Of a stretch of 64,000 nucleotides of DNA, positions 1 to 8,659 are shown piece by piece. Positions within the stretch are counted from its first letter, which is position 1. Every line of letters starts with the position of its first letter. The notes under the pieces are model-generated. The model saw only the letters and a program-made list of their open reading frames with translations, was not told where the DNA came from and made no database searches. The position numbers were made by a program, and so were the translations under genes. This DNA is from an uncultured Akkermansia sp. (GTDB taxonomy: Bacteria > Verrucomicrobiota > Verrucomicrobiia > Verrucomicrobiales > Akkermansiaceae): assembly GCA_947589295.1 (NCBI GenBank), contig CANQBZ010000004.1, positions 1 to 64,000 of the forward strand, read 5' to 3'.

Positions 1-90
1 TGTTGGTCTTGATTCTGCTGTTGGTCTTGATTCTGCTGTTGGTCTTGATTCTGCTGTTGGTCTTGATTCTGCTGTTGGTCTTGATTCTGC
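1..90. repeat. Perfect 18-bp minisatellite, five copies visible
   Basis: The unit TGTTGGTCTTGATTCTGC is repeated five times without a mismatch from base 1 to base 90 and may continue past the edge. It lies inside the BatB-like gene, where it encodes QNQDQQ on the minus strand. The unit length is a multiple of three, so copy-number changes keep the frame. Confidence 0.95.
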
Positions 91-1529
91 TGTTGTCGCT
101 GTTGTTTGAGCCGTTCAATCTCCTCCTCGATTTTTCGGATCAAATCCGTGATCTTTTTTAAATTCTGCTGGGCCTGGCTGAGGTGTGGGTCAGACTGCAG
201 AGCATCACGGTAGGGTGCCAGTGTTGCCTTAAGTTCATCTACGATTTTTTGTAACGAGTCTGGGGAAACACGCGCTCCATTGTCTTGCGCATACAGTTCG
301 CGCAGCTTTGAAAAACCTTCACGAGCACGTTGATTTCCCAAGGCTAAATGCGCCGCAGACTGTAAACGAGGGTCCTCCGTCAAGAGAGCCGCTGAAAGCA
401 GCTCTTGAGCCTCTTCCCTCTTACCACCCCGTAAGGCATGCAGAGCTCGCGCGTACGCTTCCACTGGCGTTTCATCGGACTCAGCCTTGGATACCTGCCC
501 GATCAGCAGGAGTGCGAGTAGCATCGCCCCACGTCTTGGTGTGCGCCAGCTGCTGCCAAGCAATATACCAGCTATGAGCATGAGCAGCGCTGGCACTCCT
601 AACCACGCAAAGAGCTCCCGAGGCACCTTCCCAGAGTCATAGGTTTGCTCGTGTCGGGTGAGGCAGTCGGCCATTTTGTGAGCAAAAGCCGAGATATCCG
701 CGCCGGGTCCCATCATGAAAAAATCGCCTCCGGTAGCTTTTGCGAAGCGTTGTAGTGAGATAACATCAAGCTTGCTGATGACATGTTTTCCAGTCGCATC
801 CTGCCAGAGACCATCTTCGCTACGAGTGTCTGGAATAGGGGCGCCCGTGGGTGTGCCCACTCCCACCGTTACAACAAGCATGTTTTTTTTTCGTGCCTCA
901 TCGGCCACAGCAACAGGTGTGTCCACAGTGTCCTCCCCATCGCTCAAGATGACAAGTGCATTTGCGCTGTCCGGCGCACTGCGGGTGAAAGCCGAGGTAG
1001 CGCAGCGCAGCAGCTGGTCAAAGTTTGTGCCGCCGCTGCCTGCCCAGTCCCGGTTGACTTGCTCAAGCGCATCGCGAAGCGCGGTATGGTCATACGTGAG
1101 GGGCACAACGAGATCAGCCTCGCCGGAAAAAACGATCAGTCCAATTTTGTCCCCAGGCAAGGCTTCGATGAGTTCATAAGCGGCCGCGCGCGCCTCTTCC
1201 AAACGCGAGGGCGCCACATCTGCTGTCTCCATTGACCGTGAAATATCAAGCGCAATGATTAGATTGCGTCCGGAGGCCGACGCCCTGCCTGACTCGTACC
1301 CATTGATAGGGCGCCCAAGCGCCAAAATGACGCACACGAGCGCTGGCAGCACCAAAAACGGTGGCAGCAGGGATCGCCATGCGGAGGAACGAATAATGAG
1401 TTCAGGATGATCCGCCGACACCAAAATGCCCCAGCCTTTGCCAGCGAAGCGTCGACGCACCAATGCCGCTACTCCCAGGATTACTGGGACCAGGAGAAGC
1501 ATCAAGACCTTGGGATAGAGAAAACTCAT
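1..1529 (-). CDS. BatB-like von Willebrand A protein with TPR-like region and QNQDQQ repeat tail (partial)
   Basis: This gene is absent from the ORF track because its stop lies beyond the left edge. Reading the minus strand from the ATG at 1529 gives a continuous frame of about 509 residues. It has an N-terminal membrane segment (LMLLLVPVILGVAALV) and a second hydrophobic helix, then a VWA domain with an intact MIDAS motif (ALDISRSMETAD), a T motif (GSGGTNFDQ) and a D motif (LSDGED). A further membrane segment follows near residue 310, then a helical TPR-like part (LHALRGGKREEAQELL). The visible end is a tandem QNQDQQ repeat. The ATG overlaps the stop of the upstream BatA-like gene (ATGA), so the two are probably translationally coupled. 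BatB proteins act at the membrane with MoxR ATPases, and the exact role is not known. The TPR and repeat part corresponds to a BatC-type tail fused to BatB. Confidence 0.85.
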   Translation of the reverse strand, partial: MSFLYPKVLMLLLVPVILGVAALVRRRFAGKGWGILVSADHPELIIRSSAWRSLLPPFLVLPALVCVILALGRPINGYESGRASASGRNLIIALDISRSMETADVAPSRLEEARAAAYELIEALPGDKIGLIVFSGEADLVVPLTYDHTALRDALEQVNRDWAGSGGTNFDQLLRCATSAFTRSAPDSANALVILSDGEDTVDTPVAVADEARKKNMLVVTVGVGTPTGAPIPDTRSEDGLWQDATGKHVISKLDVISLQRFAKATGGDFFMMGPGADISAFAHKMADCLTRHEQTYDSGKVPRELFAWLGVPALLMLIAGILLGSSWRTPRRGAMLLALLLIGQVSKAESDETPVEAYARALHALRGGKREEAQELLSAALLTEDPRLQSAAHLALGNQRAREGFSKLRELYAQDNGARVSPDSLQKIVDELKATLAPYRDALQSDPHLSQAQQNLKKITDLIRKIEEEIERLKQQRQQQNQDQQQNQDQQQNQDQQQNQDQQQNQDQ

Positions 1530-3148
1530 GGTGCAAAACGAGGACGTAATTCCGAAAATGAAAAACCGAGGACCAGCAAGAGAAGCGCCCCCGCTAGCGG
1601 GTACATGAAGAGCGGTTCGTAGCTCACCAATTTGCGACGGGTGGCATCTGTCTTTTCCAGAGAATCAATGCTGCGGAAAGCTTCCTGCAACTGGGCGCCG
1701 CTTCCAGCTCGGTAAAATCGTCCGCCCGTGAGCGCTGCAATCTCGCGCAGCGTCTTTTCATCGAACGTATCAATATCCGCCGTGTAACGCGAGAGCCTCT
1801 CGTCCCTGCCAATCGCGATTGTAAAGATCTTAATGCCGAGTTTTGCTGCTTCTTTGGCGGCATCAACGGGGGAGAGAGAACCGCTGTTGTTCACACCATC
1901 CGTCACCAAAATGACGACCTTGGATTTGGTATCCACACGTTCGTGCAGGCGGGTGGCTGCGCCGGCGATGGCGGTGCCGATAGCTGTCCCATCGGGTTCC
2001 ACGTAGCCGGGGCGGTCCGGTTGACCGAATTGCCCGGCTTCGGGCAGGTAAAACTGCTCCATGATGTATCGCAGAATAGCGTGGTCGAGGGTGAGAGGAC
2101 TGCACAATTTGGCGCGCCCGGCGAAGGCGAGTAGTCCGATACGATCATTTGGTCGCTGTGCGATGAAGTTGGAAATAACATGTTTGGCAGCTGTAAGCCG
2201 GTCCACAGTAGTGCGAGCGGTGCGGCCGTGCTCATCGCGCACGGTAAAGGCCATGTCGCGTAGGCTCATAGAACCGGAGAGATCACAGGCAATCATAATG
2301 TCGATACCGCTCACCTTTTGCTCTTCGTGTTCCAGTTTCCAGCGCGGCTGGGCCAAAGCAAGAATGAGCGCCGCTGCCGCCAGAGTGTAACAAATGGGCC
2401 CCAGCCATCCAGCCAGCGTGCGCGGGGTGCGCAGTATCGGGCGTACAAAAAACAGCGTCGGCAGGAGGATGCCGGACTCCGTTCCCTCCCGGCGGCGCAG
2501 AAAAAGCAGTGGGATGATGAACAGAAGAATCCACAACCAGCCGGGGTTTCCCCACACGAGTTCGTGCGCACTGCTTGCCACAGCAAGCGGTATGAATGAA
2601 CGGAGCGGTGCTGTATCAGGCGCTGTCTGTTCTGCGTCACGGATACGGCAGAGGATATCGCGTGCGCGGTCAAGTAATTCGTTGGCAATGGCAGGATTAC
2701 TTGCATCGCTGGAGGCATATTTCAGCTCGGCGAGCTGCCCGAGCAGAGAGAGCAAGGGAAGGCGAAGGGACTCTGGTACGGAGGCTAGAGAATCAATGCG
2801 TCGGTTGAATTCTTCGTGTGTTTCATAGAGGGCCGGGTCGTGCAGTTCGCCCTGCAAAAAGATACGTAAAATCATGGAGAGCCGCAAACTGAAATCGCGC
2901 AGCAGAAGCGGGCAGTGGGCCTGAAGCGCATCCAACGATTTGAGAGCCTGCTGCACCGGGGAAACAGGGGAAAGCTCAGCCTGTGTGCGTCGCCGGTACA
3001 AGTAAAGGTATACACCGGCTCCAACCAAGATAACGCACAGTACAACAAGCAGCCACCACACCCAACCTGTCGAGGCAAACTGTTCCGCCGACAGTTCGGG
3101 GGCGAGCTCCGGGATCGCATCCGATAGGCTGGTGGGGATGGGAGGCAT
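1526..3148 (-). CDS. DUF4381-BatA fusion: membrane protein with VWA domain
   Basis: A 540-residue protein joins two normally separate parts. Residues 1 to about 175 resemble DUF4381: a membrane helix (VWWLLVVLCVILVGAGVYLYLY) followed by a helical cytoplasmic region. From about residue 190 it is BatA-like: two hydrophobic segments, then a VWA domain with MIDAS motif DLSGSMSLRD and TDGVNNSGS, and a C-terminal membrane helix near residue 520. There is no in-frame ATG at the junction, which supports a real fusion, although an internal GTG start cannot be excluded. It sits 3 bp after the DUF58 gene and overlaps the next gene by ATGA. MoxR-DUF58-BatA-BatB clusters are thought to form a membrane-associated chaperone or stress complex. 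Confidence 0.85.
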   Translation of the reverse strand: MPPIPTSLSDAIPELAPELSAEQFASTGWVWWLLVVLCVILVGAGVYLYLYRRRTQAELSPVSPVQQALKSLDALQAHCPLLLRDFSLRLSMILRIFLQGELHDPALYETHEEFNRRIDSLASVPESLRLPLLSLLGQLAELKYASSDASNPAIANELLDRARDILCRIRDAEQTAPDTAPLRSFIPLAVASSAHELVWGNPGWLWILLFIIPLLFLRRREGTESGILLPTLFFVRPILRTPRTLAGWLGPICYTLAAAALILALAQPRWKLEHEEQKVSGIDIMIACDLSGSMSLRDMAFTVRDEHGRTARTTVDRLTAAKHVISNFIAQRPNDRIGLLAFAGRAKLCSPLTLDHAILRYIMEQFYLPEAGQFGQPDRPGYVEPDGTAIGTAIAGAATRLHERVDTKSKVVILVTDGVNNSGSLSPVDAAKEAAKLGIKIFTIAIGRDERLSRYTADIDTFDEKTLREIAALTGGRFYRAGSGAQLQEAFRSIDSLEKTDATRRKLVSYEPLFMYPLAGALLLLVLGFSFSELRPRFAP

Positions 3149-3151
3149 GAA

Positions 3152-4042
3152 TTAGCGTACGAAGATGCGGCTGCGGCGTTTGAAGAGAGCTCGCAGTTTG
3201 GGCATGAAGTCCTGGTTGGTGAGCAGTTGAAGGTTGTCAATGGCCAGCTGGGCAAAAAGCTGCTCCCACGCCTCAAAATGGGCATGTACGCGTTTAGCAT
3301 GCTCGGCGCGCATGGCTGAATCCGCCAAGTTGACCGCAAGTTGGACGCCAGTCTCCGCCTCCAGTGCATGCACGCGCCCTACGGCCGGCAGTTCCAGTTC
3401 AAGAGGATCGTTTACACGCAGCGGAATAAGCTCATGACGGTAGTTGAGCTTGCCAATAGCCTGCTTATCGGGAGCGAATAAGAAATCACTGATCATTATC
3501 AGCAGCGTTTTCTTGCGCTGGGTGCGTAGGAGCTCATCTACTGTGGAAAGTACGTCTTCATCCGTCCCGCCGGATGGTGAATTCAGAATGGAACTGAGCA
3601 CGCGCAAGTACTGCCGAGCACCCTTGGCTGGGGGTAGGTAAATATGCGGATTGCACCCGAAGACGAGCAGTCCCGTTTTATCGCCATTAAGCGCTGCGCT
3701 GTAGGCAAGTGTTGTAGCAATACGCGCGGCATATTCAAGCTTGGAATCTGGACTCAGGCCGCTGGCATAGCGCATCGAGGCGCTGGCATCAACCGCCAAC
3801 AGAAGTGCCTGCTCGCGTTCTTCGTGAAATTTGCGCACATAGGGAGTACCAGTGCGGGCAGTCACCTTCCAATCGATGAACCGGGGCTCATCGCCGGGAG
3901 TGTACTCGCGAAACTCGTCGAAATCGAGCCCCTGGCCGCGAAAGCCAGAGCGATACAGCCCTGCAAAGGTGGCCGTTACTAGGCGTCGCGCCTGCATTTC
4001 AATGCGGCGCACTCGCTGCATGATGTCCTGCGTTTTATCCAT
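3152..4042 (-). CDS. DUF58 family protein (MoxR-associated)
   Basis: The 296-residue protein carries the DUF58 signature around residues 40-75 (FREYTPGDEPRFIDWKVTA, then GTPYVRKFHEERE) and a degenerate VWA-like core (LLLAVDASASM, LLIMISDF). DUF58 proteins are regularly encoded next to MoxR ATPases and are presumed partners or substrates. It lacks a membrane segment, unlike many longer DUF58 proteins. It lies 29 bp downstream of moxR and 3 bp upstream of the DUF4381-BatA gene, so one transcript is likely. The molecular activity of the family is unknown. Confidence 0.9.
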   Translation of the reverse strand: MDKTQDIMQRVRRIEMQARRLVTATFAGLYRSGFRGQGLDFDEFREYTPGDEPRFIDWKVTARTGTPYVRKFHEEREQALLLAVDASASMRYASGLSPDSKLEYAARIATTLAYSAALNGDKTGLLVFGCNPHIYLPPAKGARQYLRVLSSILNSPSGGTDEDVLSTVDELLRTQRKKTLLIMISDFLFAPDKQAIGKLNYRHELIPLRVNDPLELELPAVGRVHALEAETGVQLAVNLADSAMRAEHAKRVHAHFEAWEQLFAQLAIDNLQLLTNQDFMPKLRALFKRRSRIFVR

Positions 4043-4071
4043 GAGACTTCTTGCGAGTCGTCGTCATCTCT

Positions 4072-5061
4072 TTACGGTACGGGCACTTTGGAGAGAATGC
4101 GCTCGATGACGTCATCGGCCGTGACATTGGCCGCTTCGGCCTCGTAGGAGAGCAGGATGCGGTGGCGTAGAATGTCGTGCGCTAGGTCTTTCACATCCTG
4201 CGGGGTTACGTAGGCGCGTTGGTGGGTGAAAGCGAGTGCTTTCGAGGCCAAAGCGATATTGATAGTGGCTCGCGGAGAGGCTCCGGCACGCACCATGCCC
4301 GCCAGCGTGCGGTCCACCTTTTCTGGGGTACGCGTGGTTCTCACCAAATCCACGATATAATGCTGCACCGCCGGATCGATGAAAATTTGGTCCACTAGCT
4401 CCCGCGCAGCCTCAATATCTTGTGCATCCACCACTGGGTGCGTCATTGGAACCGGACCTGTGTGTCCCATCAGCGTGAGTACCTGCAGCTCTTCATCGTG
4501 GGTTGGATAGTCAACCACGACCTTAAAAAGAAAGCGGTCCAATTGCGCCTCGGGGAGCTGGTAGGTTCCCTCTTGCTCAATCGGATTTTGCGTAGCGAGT
4601 ACTAAGAAGGGGTTGGGCAGGGTGTGGGTCGTTTCACCCAAGGTGACCTGGCGTTCTTGCATGGCTTCCAGCAGCGCACTCTGTACCTTGGCGGGTGCAC
4701 GGTTAATTTCATCCGCCAAGATCAAATTGGCGAAAATGGGACCTTTTTTGGGAGAAAATTGACGAAGCTCGGGATTGTAGATCATCGTGCCTACCAAATC
4801 TGCCGGCAGTAAATCCGGAGTGAATTGGATTCGCGAAAACTCGGCGTGCATGGTGCCAGCCAAGGCTTTTACACATAGCGTTTTCGCAAGTCCGGGCACA
4901 CCCTCCAGTAGAACATGGCCCTTGCAGAGTAAACTCAGAATGAGTCGTGAAATAAGCCCTTGCTGGCCCACCACGACCTTGCTCATTTCTATTTTGACCG
5001 TGCTGATCCAGGCCGAGCGCTGCACAATTTGGTCGGTTAATTGCTTGGTGTCTGTTTCCAT
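4072..5061 (-). CDS. moxR: MoxR family AAA+ ATPase
   Basis: A 329-residue AAA+ ATPase of the MoxR type, the usual length for the family. Walker A is GVPGLAKT (about residue 55), Walker B is LILADEINRAP (about residue 113), and the sensor region is LATQNPIEQEGTYQLPEAQLDRF, a hallmark of MoxR proteins. The C-terminal lid domain contains RAGASPRATINI. MoxR ATPases act as chaperone-like remodelling factors for VWA-containing partners, here presumably the three downstream genes. It is the first gene of the cluster, and a candidate promoter places the -10 box only 11 bp before the ATG. Confidence 0.95.
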   Translation of the reverse strand: METDTKQLTDQIVQRSAWISTVKIEMSKVVVGQQGLISRLILSLLCKGHVLLEGVPGLAKTLCVKALAGTMHAEFSRIQFTPDLLPADLVGTMIYNPELRQFSPKKGPIFANLILADEINRAPAKVQSALLEAMQERQVTLGETTHTLPNPFLVLATQNPIEQEGTYQLPEAQLDRFLFKVVVDYPTHDEELQVLTLMGHTGPVPMTHPVVDAQDIEAARELVDQIFIDPAVQHYIVDLVRTTRTPEKVDRTLAGMVRAGASPRATINIALASKALAFTHQRAYVTPQDVKDLAHDILRHRILLSYEAEAANVTADDVIERILSKVPVP

Positions 5062-5072
5062 ACGCTCCCTCT

Positions 5073-5100
5073 AGCATAGCACGATAGCAGCACATTTCAA
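5073..5100 (-). promoter_or_regulatory. Candidate sigma70 promoter of the moxR cluster
   Basis: On the minus strand TTGAAA (5100-5095) is followed after 16 bp by TATGCT (5078-5073). Only 11 bp separate the -10 box from the moxR ATG, so the mRNA leader would be very short. The interval contains GAGGGAG. Confidence 0.5.
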
Positions 5101-5155
5101 GCTGCTTCTTGCAACCTGACACAATTTGATAGGCGGTCGGTGCACGAGACGCTTC

Positions 5156-5923
5156 CTACAGACCTAAACGGTCCGTGATCACGTCCGTGATGGGTCGGTT
5201 TCGGATTTTTTCTCTCAGTGTTCTATCGCCCAAGAAATCCGGAGAGCAGTGACGAATGAGTCTGCCCAGGCGCTCTGCCCAAGCCCGTAAATTGACGTCG
5301 GCATTTCCGGATTTTTTGTAGGCATCAGCAGAGATAAGCCGGGCGCTCTTGCGGTTGCTGTCCTTACACGCCAGCAGCAGTTGTCCGGTCTTCCCATCGC
5401 GGATGGTAAGCTCAATGCAGATATCTCCCTCGGCAAACTTGCCGACAACATTGCTGATGCCGGGCACCTTGATAAAGTGCCCTCCAAAGCTTGAGAGAAG
5501 GCGCAGCAGAGGCCGCTGGGGGCGGAAGTGGACAAGTGCCGTATCGACGCGTATATGGGCTTTTCCAGGATCGTCAGTGAGTTTCCAGTTGTGCTTGTTG
5601 GCGGCATTTCCCTCTTGCAGGGCTTTGCTGACGTAGGTCACCATATAATCGTGCATTTGGTGGACCATGAGGGGCGCCAATTCCGGCTGTGCTTTCTCCA
5701 CCTTGGTAATATCTAGCGGGGCAATGTAAAGCAAGCCTGATTTTTGATGACGGTATGGGTTGCCGCCACCCCAGGTCCACCCACCGTTGACGGAGCTCTT
5801 GAGCGAGCGGTGCAGATGGACATCATACAGTCCGCTTTCAGAGGTAAGCGTGTGCTGCTGCGCACACGACACACACAGTAGGGCAAGCAGCATGAGCAGG
5901 AATGTACGATGTAGGCTGGCCAT
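5156..5923 (-). CDS. Outer-membrane lipoprotein, DUF3313-like
   Basis: A 255-residue protein with a lipoprotein signal peptide (FLLMLLALLCVSCAQQ, lipobox VSC at about residue 20). The mature part has segments recalling DUF3313: a YIAPLDITKVE start, a middle with HIRVDTALVHF, and EGDICIELTIRDGKTGQLL, typical of a beta-rich periplasmic domain. The family has no known function. The DUF3313 assignment is by eye and only moderately sure; the lipoprotein call is firm. It is transcribed toward the moxR cluster, 94 bp upstream of moxR, and has its own candidate promoter. Confidence 0.75.
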   Translation of the reverse strand: MASLHRTFLLMLLALLCVSCAQQHTLTSESGLYDVHLHRSLKSSVNGGWTWGGGNPYRHQKSGLLYIAPLDITKVEKAQPELAPLMVHQMHDYMVTYVSKALQEGNAANKHNWKLTDDPGKAHIRVDTALVHFRPQRPLLRLLSSFGGHFIKVPGISNVVGKFAEGDICIELTIRDGKTGQLLLACKDSNRKSARLISADAYKKSGNADVNLRAWAERLGRLIRHCSPDFLGDRTLREKIRNRPITDVITDRLGL

Positions 5924-5929
5924 GTTCCG

Positions 5930-5958
5930 AGCTTACCACATTCTCATCCCAGTTGCAA
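5930..5958 (-). promoter_or_regulatory. Candidate promoter with near-leaderless start
   Basis: On the minus strand TTGCAA (5958-5953), a 17-bp spacer and TAAGCT (5935-5930) precede the lipoprotein ATG at 5923 by only 6 bp. Transcription would begin about at the start codon. The -35 box is a fair match and the -10 box is weak. Confidence 0.4.
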
Positions 5959-6183
5959 CACTTGTCACATCCTGCAAAACTTTTCGGGCGTGATGCATGG
6001 ACACAATGACGAGTCCTGGTGAGAGATGAGTCCATGGTAAGATTCCTTCTCTTCCTACTTCACGAAAATAAAAATCGGGTGGATGGGGGGGATGAATTGC
6101 CGCGTGTATAGGGTGTCCAATTTGAAGATAACATCCCTTTCTCTGCCGCGTATTCCATGCGTCTAGTTTCCCGAGTCGTTGGG

Positions 6184-8652
6184 CTATTCAGTCGCCGGGG
6201 ATGCGGCAACGCGGCTCATATCGCGGACTTCGACAATGTGCCCCCCTTCATCTCCAGCGCCCGGACCGAGCTGCACCAGATAGTCGGCGCATGCAAGCAC
6301 ACCGGGGTGGTGCTCAATGCACAGGATGGTATGTCCCGCATCTCGTAGACGGTAGATGGTGCGCAGGAGACGGTCCACCTCGGCAAAGTGCAGACCGGTT
6401 GTAGGTTCATCGAGGATGAAGAGAAGTTTCTTCTGCGATGCTGCTCGCTGGGCTCGGCCCGGGGCTGCCTTGGCCAAGTAAGTGGCCAGCTTGACGCGTT
6501 GCGCCTCACCGCCCGAGAGCGTTTCCGCCGCGCGGTCGAGGGGGAGGTATCCAAGGCCGATATCGCACATTGCCTGCAAAATGGCGGCTGCAGATGGTAT
6601 GCTCGCAAAGAAAGCTAGAGCCTCCTGCGCAGTGAGGGCAAGCGCTTGAGCAATTGATTTACCCCGCCAAGTAACATCGAGGGTTTCGCGGTTGTAACGG
6701 GTGCCGTGGCAGGCATCGCAAGGCGTGTACAAATCTGCAAGAAAGTTCATATCCACCTGCAAAAAGCCCGTGCCGCAACAACGTTCGCAACGCCCACCAC
6801 GCACATTCAGCGAGAATCGTGCCGGAGTGTAGCCGCGTGCCCGTGACAAGGGTAGGCGAGCGTACAGCGCACGGAGCACATCCAGCAAGCCTGTTGCCGT
6901 CGCAGGAGTGGAACGCGAGCTGTTGCCAATGGGACTTTGGTCTACCACAACCGCCCTCAAGATATTCTTTGCTCCGCTCAATTTGCCGGTGCGCAGGGCG
7001 GGCAGCAGACAATCATGCACCAGCGTGCTCTTGCCTGAGCCACCTGGTCCGGCCAGGCAGGTAAACGCTGAGACCGGAAAGGTAAAATCAAGGTTCTTCA
7101 GGTTGTGGGCCTTAGCGTGATGCAGGGTGATCCAGCCATGCGCACCCGCGAGAACAGGAGTCGGACGCGTGTAGCTGTAACGTCCCGCTAGCCATGCCCC
7201 AGTGGAGGATTTTCGGTTTTGGAGGAGCTGGCTGTAGGTGCCTGTAGCAATGATGCGTCCACCCTGAGGCCCACTGCCAGGTCCCATCTCTACAATGAGG
7301 TCTGCGGCGCGCAACACGTCTGCATCGTGCTCCACCACAAGAATTGTGTTTCCATTGTCACGCAGGCGTTGAAGGGCGCGGATGAGTCTCTGAGTTTCCG
7401 AGGAGTGCAGGCCGATGGTAGGCTCATCCAGCACATAGAGTACCCCCGAAAGACCTCCGCCGATTTGCCCGGCGAGGCGCGCGCGTTGTAACTCACCACC
7501 GGAGAGTGTGTTGGCTGGGCGATCCAGAGCCAAGTAGCCCAGCCCCAGCTCATCTAGGCAGTTCAATCGCAGGCGCAGCCCATCCAGCGCCGGCTGTAGG
7601 GCTCGAGAGTAGACTGCTGGCAGTTCGAGGGATTTCAAGAACTCAAGATTTTGCTGCACTGTTGCATGACAAAAAGACCCCATGCCGATTTCACGGTCTG
7701 AAAACCTCAGTGTGACGGCCAGTGCTGCCGGATTAAGTCGCATTCCGTCACAAGCGGGGCATGGAAGCAGAATCTTGCGGCGGCTTGGGATGACACCGCG
7801 TCCCGCACATTTGGGACAGGCTCCGCGCGGCGAATAGGAAGAAAAAAAGTCCGGGCTGAGTTCGGGCAGGGTGAAGCCTGTGTGCTCATTGCGGTAGCGC
7901 GTGTGAAAGCTGAGCAGATGTGGTTGCGGCTCATCCGGGGATTGCACGAGGGCTCGCACTTCATCCGTGTAGAGCCTTAGGGCACTCTGCAAAGAATCTG
8001 AGATACGAGAGACGTTTTCCTGTTTCACCACCAGTCGATCTACAACGAGTTCCAGCACAGCTTGTGGCATCGGCGGGGAGTTTTCCAGCTCATCAATGTC
8101 TCTCAGTTCTCCATCCACACGCAGCCGCAAGTAGCCTGCTTTGCGCAGTTGCAGGGCGTTTAGCTCGCCTTCTCCTCCACCGAACTTTTCTGCCAAGGGT
8201 GCAAGGATAGTGAGACGTGTGCCATCGGGCAGCTCACAGAGCGTCGCGGCTATCTCATCTGGGCTGCGCCGGGTAAGAGGTTCACCTGTGCTGGGGTCAT
8301 GCGGTATGCCGATTGCAGCGTAGATGATGCGTAGGTAATCCAGCGCTTCAGTAATGCTGCCAAGGACGGACCGGGAGGTGACAGAAGGCAGACCTTGCTC
8401 TAGGCAGAGAGCGGGAGGTAACCCTTGGATGCTTTCCACCTCTGGTCGCGCGGGACGGGCCAGCATCCGACGAGCAGCCGGCGAGAGACAATCTAAAAAT
8501 CGCCGCCGCGACTCTGCAAAAAGCGTGTCGCGTGCGAGTGTGCTTTTCCCGGACCCGCTAGGCCCCGCCAAAGCAATAATCTTACCGGACGGCAGGCTGA
8601 GATCAATGTGCTGAAGCGTATTCTGCGAAGCGCCTCTGATGCGTATATCCAT
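6184..8652 (-). CDS. UvrA-like ABC ATPase without insertion domain
   Basis: This is an 822-residue UvrA paralogue. The ORF extends to 8811, but that part overlaps the upstream bactofilin gene; the ATG at 8652 (MDIRIRGASQNTL) matches the family N terminus and lies 7 bp after that gene. Both ABC units are intact: Walker A GPSGSGKST and GPGGSGKST, signatures LSGGELQRARLA and LSGGEAQRVKLA, Walker B VLYVLDEPTIGLH and LFILDEPTTGLH. The UvrB-binding-type segment is present. The DNA-binding insertion domain between CPKC and CPAC is reduced to about 15 residues, and the first zinc module has lost its ligands (PHDPSTGEPL and NEHTG where UvrA has Cys/His pairs). The last zinc module (CERC, CDAC) is kept. 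It probably acts on DNA or bound ligands, but is not the main excision-repair UvrA. Confidence 0.85.
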   Translation of the reverse strand: MDIRIRGASQNTLQHIDLSLPSGKIIALAGPSGSGKSTLARDTLFAESRRRFLDCLSPAARRMLARPARPEVESIQGLPPALCLEQGLPSVTSRSVLGSITEALDYLRIIYAAIGIPHDPSTGEPLTRRSPDEIAATLCELPDGTRLTILAPLAEKFGGGEGELNALQLRKAGYLRLRVDGELRDIDELENSPPMPQAVLELVVDRLVVKQENVSRISDSLQSALRLYTDEVRALVQSPDEPQPHLLSFHTRYRNEHTGFTLPELSPDFFSSYSPRGACPKCAGRGVIPSRRKILLPCPACDGMRLNPAALAVTLRFSDREIGMGSFCHATVQQNLEFLKSLELPAVYSRALQPALDGLRLRLNCLDELGLGYLALDRPANTLSGGELQRARLAGQIGGGLSGVLYVLDEPTIGLHSSETQRLIRALQRLRDNGNTILVVEHDADVLRAADLIVEMGPGSGPQGGRIIATGTYSQLLQNRKSSTGAWLAGRYSYTRPTPVLAGAHGWITLHHAKAHNLKNLDFTFPVSAFTCLAGPGGSGKSTLVHDCLLPALRTGKLSGAKNILRAVVVDQSPIGNSSRSTPATATGLLDVLRALYARLPLSRARGYTPARFSLNVRGGRCERCCGTGFLQVDMNFLADLYTPCDACHGTRYNRETLDVTWRGKSIAQALALTAQEALAFFASIPSAAAILQAMCDIGLGYLPLDRAAETLSGGEAQRVKLATYLAKAAPGRAQRAASQKKLLFILDEPTTGLHFAEVDRLLRTIYRLRDAGHTILCIEHHPGVLACADYLVQLGPGAGDEGGHIVEVRDMSRVAASPATE

Positions 8653-8659
8653 GGTTGAC

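Noticed and set aside
1-90. Possible CRISPR-like repeats
   Set aside because: Units are contiguous with no spacers and encode QNQDQQ in frame; it is a coding minisatellite.
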